In this document: piece by piece, positions 34,053-42,440 of the stretch | Layout of the letters: each line of letters starts with the position of its first letter | Numbering within the stretch: position 1 is the stretch's first letter | From: JACQZO01 sp964512325 | GTDB taxonomy: Bacteria > Patescibacteriota > Gracilibacteria > RBG-16-42-10 | NCBI GenBank assembly: GCA_964512325.1 | Contig: CAZEGN010000009.1 | Coordinates: 1-42,559, forward strand | Direction of reading: 5' to 3' | Length of the DNA stretch: 42,559 nt | Notes under the pieces: model-generated | Database searches by the model: none | Told to the model about the DNA's origin: nothing | The model's input: only the letters and a program-made list of their open reading frames with translations | Position numbers and translations under genes: made by a program

Positions 34053-34835
34053 ATGTACTATGAGCAATTAAGAGACAAGCTTTACGCAGATGTTCCTTAT
34101 CCCACAGCAACACGCGCATTGATGCATGACATTATAACGTGGCGAAAGTTTTGTGATTTGCCTGCCGATATCAAAGCAAAGTTTGCCTTTCCTCAACACC
34201 AAGGAGTTTGGGACGATGGCTACAAGAAGAGAAGAAAAGCAGAGGGGCGTGAGGATAAAGAGTATTTTCACTTTCATGGCAATTACAAAACAATCTTGGA
34301 CGAATATAGTCTGGCAGAGTATGTAGCAAAGACACCAGCTATTGCTGAGTTTTGGGAATTCGTCGATAAAATTTACGAAGCTGTGCGCGAATTGATAGTT
34401 ACTATTGGTAACGATTTAGAAAGACATACTCCTGGCATACGGGCCGAATTAGACAAGAGTCGTGATTTAGTGACACTACGCTTCTTGCATTATACGCCTG
34501 AGGATCCCAATGAAACGATTTTAGCAGCACCACATTTTGATCGAAGCGGCTTTACTTTACACCTGTATGAAAGTGCGCCTGGACTGCAACTTATGGATTG
34601 GGACGGAAACTGGCTTAATGCACCGATTGGCGAAAATAGCACTGTAGTATTTAGCGGTTTCCAGTTAGAGCACAAAACCAGCTCAGCCATTCAAAAAACA
34701 TGGCATCGAGTAATCAATACCGCCCCTACTGAAAAGAGAATCTCACTCGTTGCCTTCGTTCCTTTTATCGACACCTACACCTATCCAGAGCAAGCCAGGT
34801 CTCAAGATCTCACCCCCAGCTATCAACCCAGATAA
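34053..34835 (+). CDS. 2-oxoglutarate/Fe(II)-dependent dioxygenase superfamily protein
   Basis: A 260-residue isopenicillin-N-synthase-like oxygenase. The iron triad is His161 and Asp163 (APHFDRSGFTLHL) and His218 (KTWHRVINT). Arg229 in KRISLVAFVPF is the 2OG-binding Arg of the RxS motif. The usual N-terminal DIOX segment is only partly recognisable. A GTG 21 bases upstream is an alternative start. It needs molecular oxygen, which is unusual for a lineage thought to be mostly fermentative. The substrate is unknown. Confidence 0.82.
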   Translation: MYYEQLRDKLYADVPYPTATRALMHDIITWRKFCDLPADIKAKFAFPQHQGVWDDGYKKRRKAEGREDKEYFHFHGNYKTILDEYSLAEYVAKTPAIAEFWEFVDKIYEAVRELIVTIGNDLERHTPGIRAELDKSRDLVTLRFLHYTPEDPNETILAAPHFDRSGFTLHLYESAPGLQLMDWDGNWLNAPIGENSTVVFSGFQLEHKTSSAIQKTWHRVINTAPTEKRISLVAFVPFIDTYTYPEQARSQDLTPSYQPR

Positions 34836-34934
34836 TCTCTTTCCTACTCCAAATTTCCTGCCTCACCCCTCCCCAAATCCCCAATCTATCATCTATAACT
34901 TAGAATCAATAATTGTCCCCACCACAGCTTTGAT

Positions 34935-34963
34935 TTGTAATTTATTCAGACTTGCAGTAGTAT
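34935..34963 (+). promoter_or_regulatory. Promoter of rplY (TTGTAA-17-TAGTAT)
   Basis: TTGTAA and TAGTAT lie 17 bases apart, followed by a GC-rich discriminator (AGCGGCGC) like that of rplS. The region before it (34836-34930) is C-rich low-complexity sequence without a gene. Confidence 0.6.
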
Positions 34964-34998
34964 AGCGGCGCTTTTTTACGTGATTTTTTGTAATTTTT

Positions 34999-35664
34999 AT
35001 GGGCAACTCAATTTCACTCGCAGCCAAGAAGCGAGACACATTTGGCAAAAAGGTAAAGAATTTACGCGATCAAGGAGTTATCCCTGGCGTAGTATACGGT
35101 CATGGCAATGCCAATGATCATATTCAATTAGACAGCAAACAATTCTCAAAAGTATACCGCGAAGCAGGTAGCAACACTATCGTTGATCTTGAGGTTGATG
35201 GCAAAGTGGTAAAGACAATTATTTATGATGTGACTTTTCATCCTACTAGTGATGCTCCACGTCATGTGGACTTCTACCGCGTCAAGATGAACGAGAAATT
35301 GACTACCACTGTACCGCTCTCTTTCATTGGAGAATCACCAGCAGTACGCATGCATTCAGCAATCGTAGTACATAATAAAGATGAGCTTGAGATTACTTGT
35401 TTGCCAGCTGATCTTCCTCATGAAATTGAAGTTGATATCAGCAAATTGGTAGAAATTGATGATGCCATTCATCTTAAGGACTTAGCTATTCCAGCTAATG
35501 TAGAAGTAAGTGAAGATATCGAAACTGTAATTGCTCAGGCGATCTTGCCTCGTGCTGAAGTTGAGGCTACACCTGAGACACCTGCTGAGGGTGAAGCTGG
35601 TGCCGAAGGCGCAACTCCTGCCGAAGGCGGTGAGGCAGCTGCAACTGAAGAGAGCAAAGAATAG
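34999..35664 (+). CDS. rplY: 50S ribosomal protein L25 (TL5/Ctc long form)
   Basis: A 221-residue long-form L25. The N-terminal 5S-rRNA-binding domain has KKRDTFGKKVKNLRDQGVIPGVVYGHG (10-36) and HPTSDAPRHVDFYRV. The CTC-type second domain runs to about 185, and the tail is Glu/Ala/Pro-rich and acidic (190-221). It binds 5S rRNA in the central protuberance. DUF3467 follows 40 bases downstream. The leader is short and T-rich (TAATTTTTATG). Confidence 0.96.
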   Translation: MGNSISLAAKKRDTFGKKVKNLRDQGVIPGVVYGHGNANDHIQLDSKQFSKVYREAGSNTIVDLEVDGKVVKTIIYDVTFHPTSDAPRHVDFYRVKMNEKLTTTVPLSFIGESPAVRMHSAIVVHNKDELEITCLPADLPHEIEVDISKLVEIDDAIHLKDLAIPANVEVSEDIETVIAQAILPRAEVEATPETPAEGEAGAEGATPAEGGEAAATEESKE

Positions 35665-35704
35665 TAGGAACTTCGTGAGTTTATTTCTTTTAACTTGATC
35701 ATTT

Positions 35705-35977
35705 ATGGCACAAGATCAGAATCAGCAAGGACAAAATGTAATCAATGTTCAAGTTAAAGACGAAATGCAAGCTGGTGTCTACGCTAATGCGGCATCTGTA
35801 AGCGTAAAAGACAATGATGTATTGCTAGATTTCGGTTATATCTTGCCGGGCGTTAATCCAACAACAATTAAGGTAATGGCAAGAGTAAACTTGAGCCACG
35901 AGACAGCAGGGCAATTCCTCAGTGTTTTCCAAAATGCACTACTAGATTATAAGAATCAGAAGAAAGAACAGAAATAA
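35705..35977 (+). CDS. DUF3467 family protein
   Basis: A 90-residue protein. The pattern VKDEMQAGVYANAASVSVKDNDVLLDFGYILPG and KVMARVNLSHETAGQFLSVFQNALLDY matches DUF3467 (PF11950), a small conserved domain of unknown function. The N-terminus is Gln/Asn-rich. It is likely co-transcribed with rplY and ends at a clear terminator. Confidence 0.88.
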   Translation: MAQDQNQQGQNVINVQVKDEMQAGVYANAASVSVKDNDVLLDFGYILPGVNPTTIKVMARVNLSHETAGQFLSVFQNALLDYKNQKKEQK

Positions 35978-36008
35978 TTTACAGCAATTCGGAAAGCGGA
36001 TAGAGGAG

Positions 36009-36041
36009 AGCGGAGATTGGCTGAGGCTATCTCCGCTTTTT
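36009..36041 (+). terminator. Intrinsic terminator after DUF3467
   Basis: AGCGGAGAT pairs with ATCTCCGCT around an 11-base loop and is followed by TTTT. The 5' arm lies inside the GGAGAGCGG low-complexity tract, so the terminator seems to be built from that repeat. Confidence 0.8.
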
Positions 36042-36057
36042 AGCATTAATAACAGCA

Positions 36058-36411
36058 TTATTCTTCCAATTGTTTTTTTATTGTTCGAGTACTACTACAG
36101 AGCAGCTTTATAATTTCCTCAACTCTCTCTAAATAAAGAGAATAATCTTGGCTTGCTAAATCTGCCAGCTTTAAGACATTTAACCAGTAAGCAGTTTCCC
36201 TAGCCTCCTTGAGAGCAATAGCCAGTTTACAGTAAAACTCTTTTTTAGTATGTGCTGAAATCGATTCAGCGATATTAGCACCAATACTCGTGCCACTACG
36301 CAACAGTTGCTTAGAGAGCACATATTCTTTATTTGCCCGCAGCCGTCTACATAAATGGACAATTGTGACAGCAAAAGCCAAGCTCTTATCATACGCAATA
36401 TTTTTAGCCAT
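36058..36411 (-). CDS. Four-helix-bundle protein (S23 / 23S-IVS type), copy 1
   Basis: A 117-residue protein starting at MAKNIAYDKSLAF, in register with the second copy at 40370; a longer upstream in-frame start lacks homology. It has four helices with the family motifs QLLRSGTSIGANIAES, KKEFYCKLAIALKEARET and YWLNVLKLA. The PF05635 family was first seen in 23S rRNA intervening sequences. Free-standing copies are numerous in CPR genomes, and the fold resembles the Avd accessory protein of diversity-generating retroelements. Purine-rich low-complexity tracts with shared words lie on both sides. Confidence 0.9.
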   Translation of the reverse strand: MAKNIAYDKSLAFAVTIVHLCRRLRANKEYVLSKQLLRSGTSIGANIAESISAHTKKEFYCKLAIALKEARETAYWLNVLKLADLASQDYSLYLERVEEIIKLLCSSTRTIKKQLEE

Positions 36412-36543
36412 AAAGTAAGTAAATGTTTTCACATTATACGTAATAACATTATGAAACGGCAGATTCACAATTCACTCCGCCATCCGCTTTTCGCTCTCCT
36501 AATTAATATGCTAGAGTGCGACCGTTATTCACTCTGATTTCAT

Positions 36544-37923
36544 ATGGCAGAACTCACAATGGACACCCTCGTCTCTCTCTGTAAGCGTCGTGGTTTTATA
36601 TTTCCTTCTTCTGAAATTTATGGGGGCTTTGCGGCCGTTTATGACTACGGACCTTATGGAGTAGAGCTAGCGAATAATGTGAAAGCAGCTTGGTGGCGAA
36701 GTATGGTCCAATATCGTGACGATATGGTAGGTCTCGACTCCAGTATCTTTATGCATCCCAAGGTCTGGGAGGCGAGTGGTCATGTCAAAGGCTTTTCCGA
36801 TCCATTAACCGAGTGTAAGAATTGCCATGTACGCTCTCGTGTTGATCATTTATTGGATGATGCAGGCATCTTTGCTGATGAAAAAATGAGTGAAGAGGAG
36901 ATCAATAAGCTCTTTATGGACAATATGGCTAAAATCAGTTGTCCGAAATGCGGCAAACATCAATTTAGTGAAGTAAAAAAGTTTAACCTTCTAGTAAAAA
37001 GCAATTTGGGCAATTTCACTGGTGATTGGGACAAAGATCCTACGTATTTGCGTGGTGAAACTTGTCAGGGTATTTATATCAATTTCAAAAACGTCCTAGA
37101 TAGCGCTCGTGTACGCATTCCTTTTGGCATAGCTCAAATTGGTAAGGCATTCCGCAATGAGATTACCGCACGCCAATTTATTTTCCGCAAGCGTGAGTTT
37201 GAACAGATGGAAATGCAATTTTTCGTCCATCCGAGTGAGGCGATGGATTGGTATAACAAATGGCGTGATATTCGCTGGCAGTACTATTTAGATCTAGGAA
37301 TAAAAAAAGAAAACCTCCAATGGCATAAGCATGAAAATCTCGTATTCTACGCTAAAGAGGCCTACGATATTGAATACCGTTACCCATTTGGTTTCAAAGA
37401 GCTAGAAGGTGTACACGCTCGCGGTGACTATGATTTGACTCAACACAGCACACATTCTGGCAAAGATTTATCTTATCTCGATCCAATTACCAATGAGCGT
37501 TATCTGCCTCATATTGTAGAAACAGCCGTTGGTGTGGACCGCACCTTCCTAGCAGTGATTTCAGACGCATACAATGAAGAAGAGGTGAATGGTGAAATAA
37601 GAGTAGTATTAAAATTTCACCCTCGCTTAGCTCCTGTAAAAGTAGCTGTATTGCCTCTCTCTAAGAAAGAAGAGATTACCAAATTTGCAGAGCCCTTGGC
37701 TGCAAAATTGCGTAAACTTTATCGCACCGATTATGATGAGACCCAATCAATTGGCAAACGTTATCGTCGCCAAGATGAAATCGGCACCCCTTATTGTATT
37801 ACTGTAGACTTTGACACCGCTAACGACAATAAAGTAACCATTCGCGAGCGCGACAGCATGAAGCAGGAGCGTATTGCAATCGATCAAGCAGAAAATTACT
37901 TGAAAGACCATTTAGGATTTTAG
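36544..37923 (+). CDS. glyQS: Glycyl-tRNA synthetase (alpha2 type)
   Basis: A 459-residue class II enzyme that charges tRNA-Gly. It opens with LVSLCKRRGFIFPSSEIYGG and a YDYGPYG motif. A Cys pair (CKNC, 92-95) and CPKC (about 137-140) could bind zinc. Motif 2 is FRNEITARQFIFRKREFEQMEMQFF and motif 3 is ETAVGVDRTFLAV. The anticodon-binding domain occupies the last 110 residues (VAVLPLSKKEE to QAENYL). The length fits the bacterial/eukaryotic-like homodimer. Confidence 0.97.
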   Translation: MAELTMDTLVSLCKRRGFIFPSSEIYGGFAAVYDYGPYGVELANNVKAAWWRSMVQYRDDMVGLDSSIFMHPKVWEASGHVKGFSDPLTECKNCHVRSRVDHLLDDAGIFADEKMSEEEINKLFMDNMAKISCPKCGKHQFSEVKKFNLLVKSNLGNFTGDWDKDPTYLRGETCQGIYINFKNVLDSARVRIPFGIAQIGKAFRNEITARQFIFRKREFEQMEMQFFVHPSEAMDWYNKWRDIRWQYYLDLGIKKENLQWHKHENLVFYAKEAYDIEYRYPFGFKELEGVHARGDYDLTQHSTHSGKDLSYLDPITNERYLPHIVETAVGVDRTFLAVISDAYNEEEVNGEIRVVLKFHPRLAPVKVAVLPLSKKEEITKFAEPLAAKLRKLYRTDYDETQSIGKRYRRQDEIGTPYCITVDFDTANDNKVTIRERDSMKQERIAIDQAENYLKDHLGF

Positions 37924-37936
37924 TAGCTTTCAGAAG

Positions 37937-38134
37937 TTACTTTCTACGTCCTCTTGTTATCAAGATTTGGCCTATCAAATCTCTGTTTGCATAAGGAGAG
38001 CCTTCATCCTCCCTGGGCAAACGTGGTTTTTCACCATCTAAATCAATTATCTCTATATCCTCTAACCCAAATCGTCTGCGCGGCGCAGCAAGAGAAGAAT
38101 CGTCTTCAGGCAAACTTTCATCAGGTCTTCGCAT
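37937..38134 (-). CDS. Small charged hypothetical protein
   Basis: A 65-residue protein (MRRPDESLPEDDSSLAAPRR start) with an acidic middle (GLEDIEIIDLDGEKP) and a basic end (LITRGRRK). It is convergent with glyQS, with 13 bases between the stops. No family is recognised. The balanced charge pattern and an otherwise unexplained 400-base gap support it, but it could be spurious. Confidence 0.45.
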   Translation of the reverse strand: MRRPDESLPEDDSSLAAPRRRFGLEDIEIIDLDGEKPRLPREDEGSPYANRDLIGQILITRGRRK

Positions 38135-38297
38135 ATATTAGTTGTATAGTATAAAATTGATTTCTGCTGTGATAAAAAATCACAGAGAATCAAGAATACT
38201 TTTACTGATGCACAGAGTCAATGGACTAAAGTCACTTAGTCATCTTAACCTGATTCCCTCTTAATTCCGAATCCTGCAGTGAATTTGTCGAATCCAT

Positions 38298-38315
38298 CCG
38301 CTCTCCGAATTCCGA
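38298..38315. repeat. Inverted copy of an 18-base intergenic word
   Basis: CCGCTCTCCGAATTCCGA is the exact reverse complement of 27016-27033, about 11 kb away. It lies in a low-complexity tract (38260-38330) just after the gyrB stop. Nothing else is seen in the 38135-38327 gap. Confidence 0.75.
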
Positions 38316-38327
38316 TTTCCGAATTAT

Positions 38328-40244
38328 TTATATATCAATATCTTTCGCAAATTCCGCATTCATCTGAATAAACTTTTTTCGGGGCAATACCTCTTCGCCC
38401 ATGAGTGTTTCAAATACGCCATTCGCTCTCGCCGCATCTTCGACACGAACCTGTAAGAATGTACGCTGTGCTGGATCCATAGTGGTTTCCCAGAGCTGCT
38501 CGGAGTTCATTTCTCCTAGACCTTTATAGCGTTGAATATTTGAAGGGTCGACATTCTCTACAGTGCGAATACGATCTTTCTCTTCATCACTATGTACATA
38601 CCAGACTTTCTTGCCTTTACTAAGTTTATAAAGAGGTGGTTGAGCAATGTAAATATGACCATCTTCAACCAGTTTTTGATAATAACGATAAAAGAAAGTA
38701 AGTAGCAATGTACGGATATGGGCACCGTCCACGTCGGCATCGGTCATGATGACAATGCGTTGATAACGTAGTTTGCTGAGATCAAAGCTTTCGCCAATAC
38801 CACAGCCCAAAGCAATAACCAAAGCCTTAATTTCACTAAAAGCGAGCATCTTATCTAAACGAGCGCGCTCCACATTCAAAATCTTTCCACGCAAAGGCAA
38901 AATAGCTTGAAATTCGCGATCTCGACCTTGCTTGGCCGTACCACCCGCAGAGTCTCCCTCTACTAGATAGAGCTCACTGCGTGTCTTATCTTTAGTCGAA
39001 CAATCGGCGAGCTTGCCTGGCAAAGTCATACCTTCTAAGGCGCCCTTACGTACTACTGCTTCACGAGCAGCACGAGCAGCAAGACGCGCACGAGCGGCTA
39101 AACAAGATTTGCCTACAATTGATTTGGAAGCTTGAGGATTCTCACCCAAAAATTCACCAAACTTATCACCAAACAATGTCTCCACTGCAGTACGAACTTC
39201 GACATTGGTGAGCTTGCCTTTGGTTTGGCCCTCAAATTGAGGATTGGGCAATTTTACTGACACAATTGCCACCAAACCTTCACGCACATCATCTCCAGTC
39301 AAATTTTCATCTTTATCTTTCAAGATTTCCTGTTTACGAGCGACACTATTAATCACACGTGTTAGAGCTGAACGTAACCCCACCATATGCATACCACCGT
39401 CAGCAGTGAAAATATTATTGGCAAATGAGAACACTGTTTCTTGGAAGGCCTCCGTATAAGAAAGTGCAACCTCTACCACAATCTCATCTAATTGCTTTTC
39501 AAAGTAAAAAATATCTTCAACCAATGGCTTACGACCAAGCACCAATTGATTTACGTAGGACTTAATGCCATTTTCAAAGTAAAACTTTTTCTTTTGACCA
39601 TCACGCTCATCATGAAATGTAATCGTCAATGCACGCGTCAAAAATGCCTGTTGCTTGAGACGGGACACAATCTTTTCAGCATCGAATTCAGTGACCTGCA
39701 TTACTGAACCATCAGGTGTAAAGGTAATTTCGGTACCAACAGGATGATTGTCAGGATCATCAGCCGTCGTCATATCCATAGTAGGCACACCAGCACTGTA
39801 CTCTTGATGATACACCTTGCCATTACGATATACCTTAGCAATCATTTTGGTGGAGAGTGCGTTCACACAAGAAATACCCACACCATGCAAACCACCAGAT
39901 ACCTTATAGGCTTGATTTTCAAATTTTCCTCCGGCGTGCAATGTACAAATAACTGTCTCGAGTGTCGGACGACCAGTCTTGGGATGAATATCGGTTGGAA
40001 TTCCACGACCATTATCCAATACCGTTAAGCTACCATCGGCATGGATAGTCACATTAATCAGGTCACAGTACCCCCCCATAGCCTCATCCACAGAGTTATT
40101 TACCAATTCCCACACCAATTGATGTAAACCAGCGCTATCAGTAGAACCGATATACATACCCGGACGCTTACGCACAGGATCCAAACCTTCAAGCACTTGT
40201 ATATGCTCAGAAGTATAATTATTCTTTTTTGATGATTCAGACAT
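38328..40244 (-). CDS. gyrB: DNA gyrase subunit B
   Basis: A 638-residue type IIA topoisomerase ATPase subunit. The GHKL ATP site is visible as ELVNNSVDEA, DNGRGIP and SGGLHGVG. The transducer lies around 230-390. The TOPRIM domain has EGDSAGGTAKQGRDR and the metal-binding DADVDGAHIRTL. The tail ends in the IQRYKGLGEMN motif and the GyrA-contact region. AKQGRDRxFQAILPLRGKILNVE favours GyrB over ParE. Its partner gyrA is not in the window. Confidence 0.95.
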   Translation of the reverse strand: MSESSKKNNYTSEHIQVLEGLDPVRKRPGMYIGSTDSAGLHQLVWELVNNSVDEAMGGYCDLINVTIHADGSLTVLDNGRGIPTDIHPKTGRPTLETVICTLHAGGKFENQAYKVSGGLHGVGISCVNALSTKMIAKVYRNGKVYHQEYSAGVPTMDMTTADDPDNHPVGTEITFTPDGSVMQVTEFDAEKIVSRLKQQAFLTRALTITFHDERDGQKKKFYFENGIKSYVNQLVLGRKPLVEDIFYFEKQLDEIVVEVALSYTEAFQETVFSFANNIFTADGGMHMVGLRSALTRVINSVARKQEILKDKDENLTGDDVREGLVAIVSVKLPNPQFEGQTKGKLTNVEVRTAVETLFGDKFGEFLGENPQASKSIVGKSCLAARARLAARAAREAVVRKGALEGMTLPGKLADCSTKDKTRSELYLVEGDSAGGTAKQGRDREFQAILPLRGKILNVERARLDKMLAFSEIKALVIALGCGIGESFDLSKLRYQRIVIMTDADVDGAHIRTLLLTFFYRYYQKLVEDGHIYIAQPPLYKLSKGKKVWYVHSDEEKDRIRTVENVDPSNIQRYKGLGEMNSEQLWETTMDPAQRTFLQVRVEDAARANGVFETLMGEEVLPRKKFIQMNAEFAKDIDI

Positions 40245-40287
40245 AGAGAAAAAGGCTGCTTAAAAGCAAGGGAAATATAGCACATAA

Positions 40288-40806
40288 AGAGCAAAGAGCG
40301 AAGAGCAGGGAGCTGGGATTTTTTCATATATTTTTGAATATACTAAACATCACTTAACTCAAGAGCAGTATGAGCAACATTGCTTATGAAAAAAGTTTAG
40401 ATTTTAGTGTCGATATCGCAATTCTTTGTTATAAACTAAAACAAAACCACGAATTCAACTTTTCTGACCAGTTAATACGTAGCGCAAATAGTACTTCAGC
40501 AAATCTAGCTGAAGCTAAAGGCGCCCATAGCAAGAAAGAGTTTTTATACAAAATCAACATTGCGCTTAAAGAAGCTCACGAATCACAAAACTGGTTAACA
40601 GTTCTACAAAGAAGCCAAGTAGTCCCCGCTGATTACAGTCCTTACCTGGTTGCAGTAGAAGAAATTATAAAAATGCTTTGCAAAACCAGTCTCACAACCA
40701 AAAAGAACCTGCAAAGCCCCCCTCCCTCTTAGCTCTCACATCTTAGCTCCAACCTCTCAGCTCTTCGCTCCAACCTCTCAGCTCTTCGCTCTTTGATCTT
40801 TGCTCT
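40288..40806. repeat. Inverted purine-rich repeats bracketing a four-helix-bundle gene
   Basis: The left arm AGAGCAAAGAGCGAAGAGC (40288-40306) reappears in reverse complement at 40781-40806, with a 7-base insertion. Inside the right side, a 21-base unit (GCTCCAACCTCTCAGCTCTTC) is repeated twice in tandem (40746-40787). The bracketed interval fills the gap between the gyrB start and the recO stop. Confidence 0.7.
40370..40732 (+). CDS. Four-helix-bundle protein (S23 / 23S-IVS type), copy 2
   Basis: A 120-residue paralogue of the protein at 36058: SNIAYEKSLDFSVDIAILC, QLIRSANSTSANLAEAKGAHSKKEF, KINIALKEAHES and EEIIKMLCKTS align throughout. The C-terminus (LQSPPPS) runs into the adjoining C-rich low-complexity DNA. 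Inverted purine-rich repeats flank it, as if the gene were an inserted cassette between gyrB and recO. The function is unknown; family members are proposed to bind nucleic acid. Confidence 0.9.
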   Translation: MSNIAYEKSLDFSVDIAILCYKLKQNHEFNFSDQLIRSANSTSANLAEAKGAHSKKEFLYKINIALKEAHESQNWLTVLQRSQVVPADYSPYLVAVEEIIKMLCKTSLTTKKNLQSPPPS

Positions 40807-41485
40807 ACAAAAAGTGATATTTAAACGCATCCTCCAAATAAGCCTGCACTTGAGCAAATCCCGCATTAGTGTTCAAAGGCTCATTGCTCTGCATGGCCAT
40901 CAATATTTTATAAATAAGCTGATCATCACTATCGGCCTTGAGCGAGCAGTCATGACAGCGAAACCCTTCATATGACAATGACTTGCTCGCCACATTCTCA
41001 TGGGATAGGGGAGCTGCACAGGCAATACAATGAGACAAATGAATACCGAAACCTGACAGAAAAAGTAGCTGCCACAAGAAGTTCAACCACCACCACTGAG
41101 CATTGGCTACATCTTTACCTGACTCTAAAAAACTCTTAAATAAGAAGTATAATTCTGGATGAGGATCTAGCTCTTTGGTCGATCGCAACAAAGCTCGCGC
41201 TGCTCGCTCGGCGTATTGCCAATGCTGCAAAGAGGTGCGCAAATAAGGAAACCAGCTATTTAAATGAGCTTGAATGAGAGTAGGCAATTGCTGTTTATTA
41301 GTCAGCTCAAAAGCGCCATCCACAAACAAATCCACAATACCGCTGGTCTTGCTATTTACTTTCCTTACCCCCTTAGCAATAAATTGCATTTTACCTTGTT
41401 CTTTCGTGAATACAGTCACGATTCTATCAGCCTCCTGAAAGTTCGTAATTTTGATAATAATACCGTTGATAGTCTGTGAAAACAT
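40805..41485 (-). CDS. recO: DNA repair protein RecO
   Basis: A 226-residue RecO. The N-terminal OB fold begins ..INGIIIKITNFQEADRIVTVFTKEQGKMQFIAKGVRK. A helical domain follows, then a zinc-binding C-terminus with CIACAAPL (about 152-159) and FRCHDCS (about 175-181). It mediates RecA loading in the RecFOR pathway and SSB/DNA annealing. It starts 2 bases after the DMT gene, so the two form an operon. Its stop codon overlaps the right-hand repeat of the four-helix cassette. Confidence 0.93.
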   Translation of the reverse strand: MFSQTINGIIIKITNFQEADRIVTVFTKEQGKMQFIAKGVRKVNSKTSGIVDLFVDGAFELTNKQQLPTLIQAHLNSWFPYLRTSLQHWQYAERAARALLRSTKELDPHPELYFLFKSFLESGKDVANAQWWWLNFLWQLLFLSGFGIHLSHCIACAAPLSHENVASKSLSYEGFRCHDCSLKADSDDQLIYKILMAMQSNEPLNTNAGFAQVQAYLEDAFKYHFL

Positions 41486-41487
41486 AA

Positions 41488-42324
41488 TTATTGGAAAAAC
41501 AAAAAGAGTAATCCTAAAAAGAGCACTACAAGAGCCATCATCTTAACAAGCAACTTATCTTCGTGAAAGTAAAAGTTGCCCGTTAAAACAGTAAAGAAGG
41601 CCGCAGCACAGCGCTTAGCAGTTACAATAATTGACGCTGGCGCAAATACATAAGCAAAGCTATCTAATATGCCACCCACAGCAAAACTAGCAAACTGGCC
41701 AAACATGAGCTTATTATGAAGCAAAGCCAGGGGATGACGGTGACGATGAATTCGGCAGAGAATAGTAATAAAACCCAACAATACAATTCCACTTACAAAT
41801 TGATGAGCGGCCACAGAGTTATAATAAGTAATCGCATGTTTATAAAGCGCAATAGCCAGAGCTGCATTAATAGTAGCAGCGATCACCCAAAAAACGCCCT
41901 TTTTAGAAAAACCATTTTTTTGATAGAGCAAATATAAAGTAAAAACAATGATACCAATACCAACATATTGTAAAGGTTGAATCTCATATCCTGTAAAAGC
42001 ATCAATAATCAGCAAAAGGGGGACCGTCCCCATCCGCAAGAAGCCCCAGGTACTGCGATCAGCTACTACAGTGGCCTTTCCCCCCAGCCAAATATGCATG
42101 CCTTCAGAAATCATTTGCAGTCCCCAAAAAGGAAGAGAGGCTAAACTAAATTGAAACTTACCTTGCCACAATAACAAACACAAAAACAGCAGAATAGGTC
42201 CCAAGTGGTTCAAGAAAGCCATGGTATAAATATCCTCTCGTTTTTTAGATACCTCATACTTGCCGATACTAGCACCCACTTCCACAAATAAAGACCCAAT
42301 ACTAGCAAATAAAATGCCCAACAT
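41488..42324 (-). CDS. EamA/DMT-family transporter
   Basis: A 278-residue protein with about ten membrane helices in two repeated halves (EamA-like), ending in VVLFLGLLFLFFQ. The first half has GSLFVEVGASIGKYEV, and the second has AAINAALAIALYKHAI-like and AKRCAAAFFTVLTGNFYFHEDKL segments, the latter matching the typical helix 9-10 hairpin. The substrate is unknown. It is the first gene of the pair with recO; the pairing itself carries no functional hint. Confidence 0.82.
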   Translation of the reverse strand: MLGILFASIGSLFVEVGASIGKYEVSKKREDIYTMAFLNHLGPILLFLCLLLWQGKFQFSLASLPFWGLQMISEGMHIWLGGKATVVADRSTWGFLRMGTVPLLLIIDAFTGYEIQPLQYVGIGIIVFTLYLLYQKNGFSKKGVFWVIAATINAALAIALYKHAITYYNSVAAHQFVSGIVLLGFITILCRIHRHRHPLALLHNKLMFGQFASFAVGGILDSFAYVFAPASIIVTAKRCAAAFFTVLTGNFYFHEDKLLVKMMALVVLFLGLLFLFFQ

Positions 42325-42390
42325 AGAATTACAGTTTAGAGCGATCTAAACCACATTAGTAAAACCAAAACAGCACAGCAATAGAAAAAT

Positions 42391-42419
42391 TTGCTTATGA
42401 CTTGTATCAATGTTATAAA
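42391..42419 (+). promoter_or_regulatory. Promoter of tRNA-Gln (TTGCTT-17-TATAAA)
   Basis: TTGCTT and TATAAA lie 17 bases apart, and the tRNA starts 21 bases after the -10. A CTCGCG discriminator follows the -10. Confidence 0.7.
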
Positions 42420-42440
42420 TCTCGCGTGTTAAAAATTCGA

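Noticed and set aside
36058..36468. Longer 136-residue start for the first four-helix-bundle protein
   Set aside because: The extra 19 residues have no counterpart in the paralogue; the internal ATG matches the family start.
40746..40787. CRISPR-like array
   Set aside because: Only two adjacent 21-base units without spacers, in low-complexity DNA, and no cas gene anywhere in the window.
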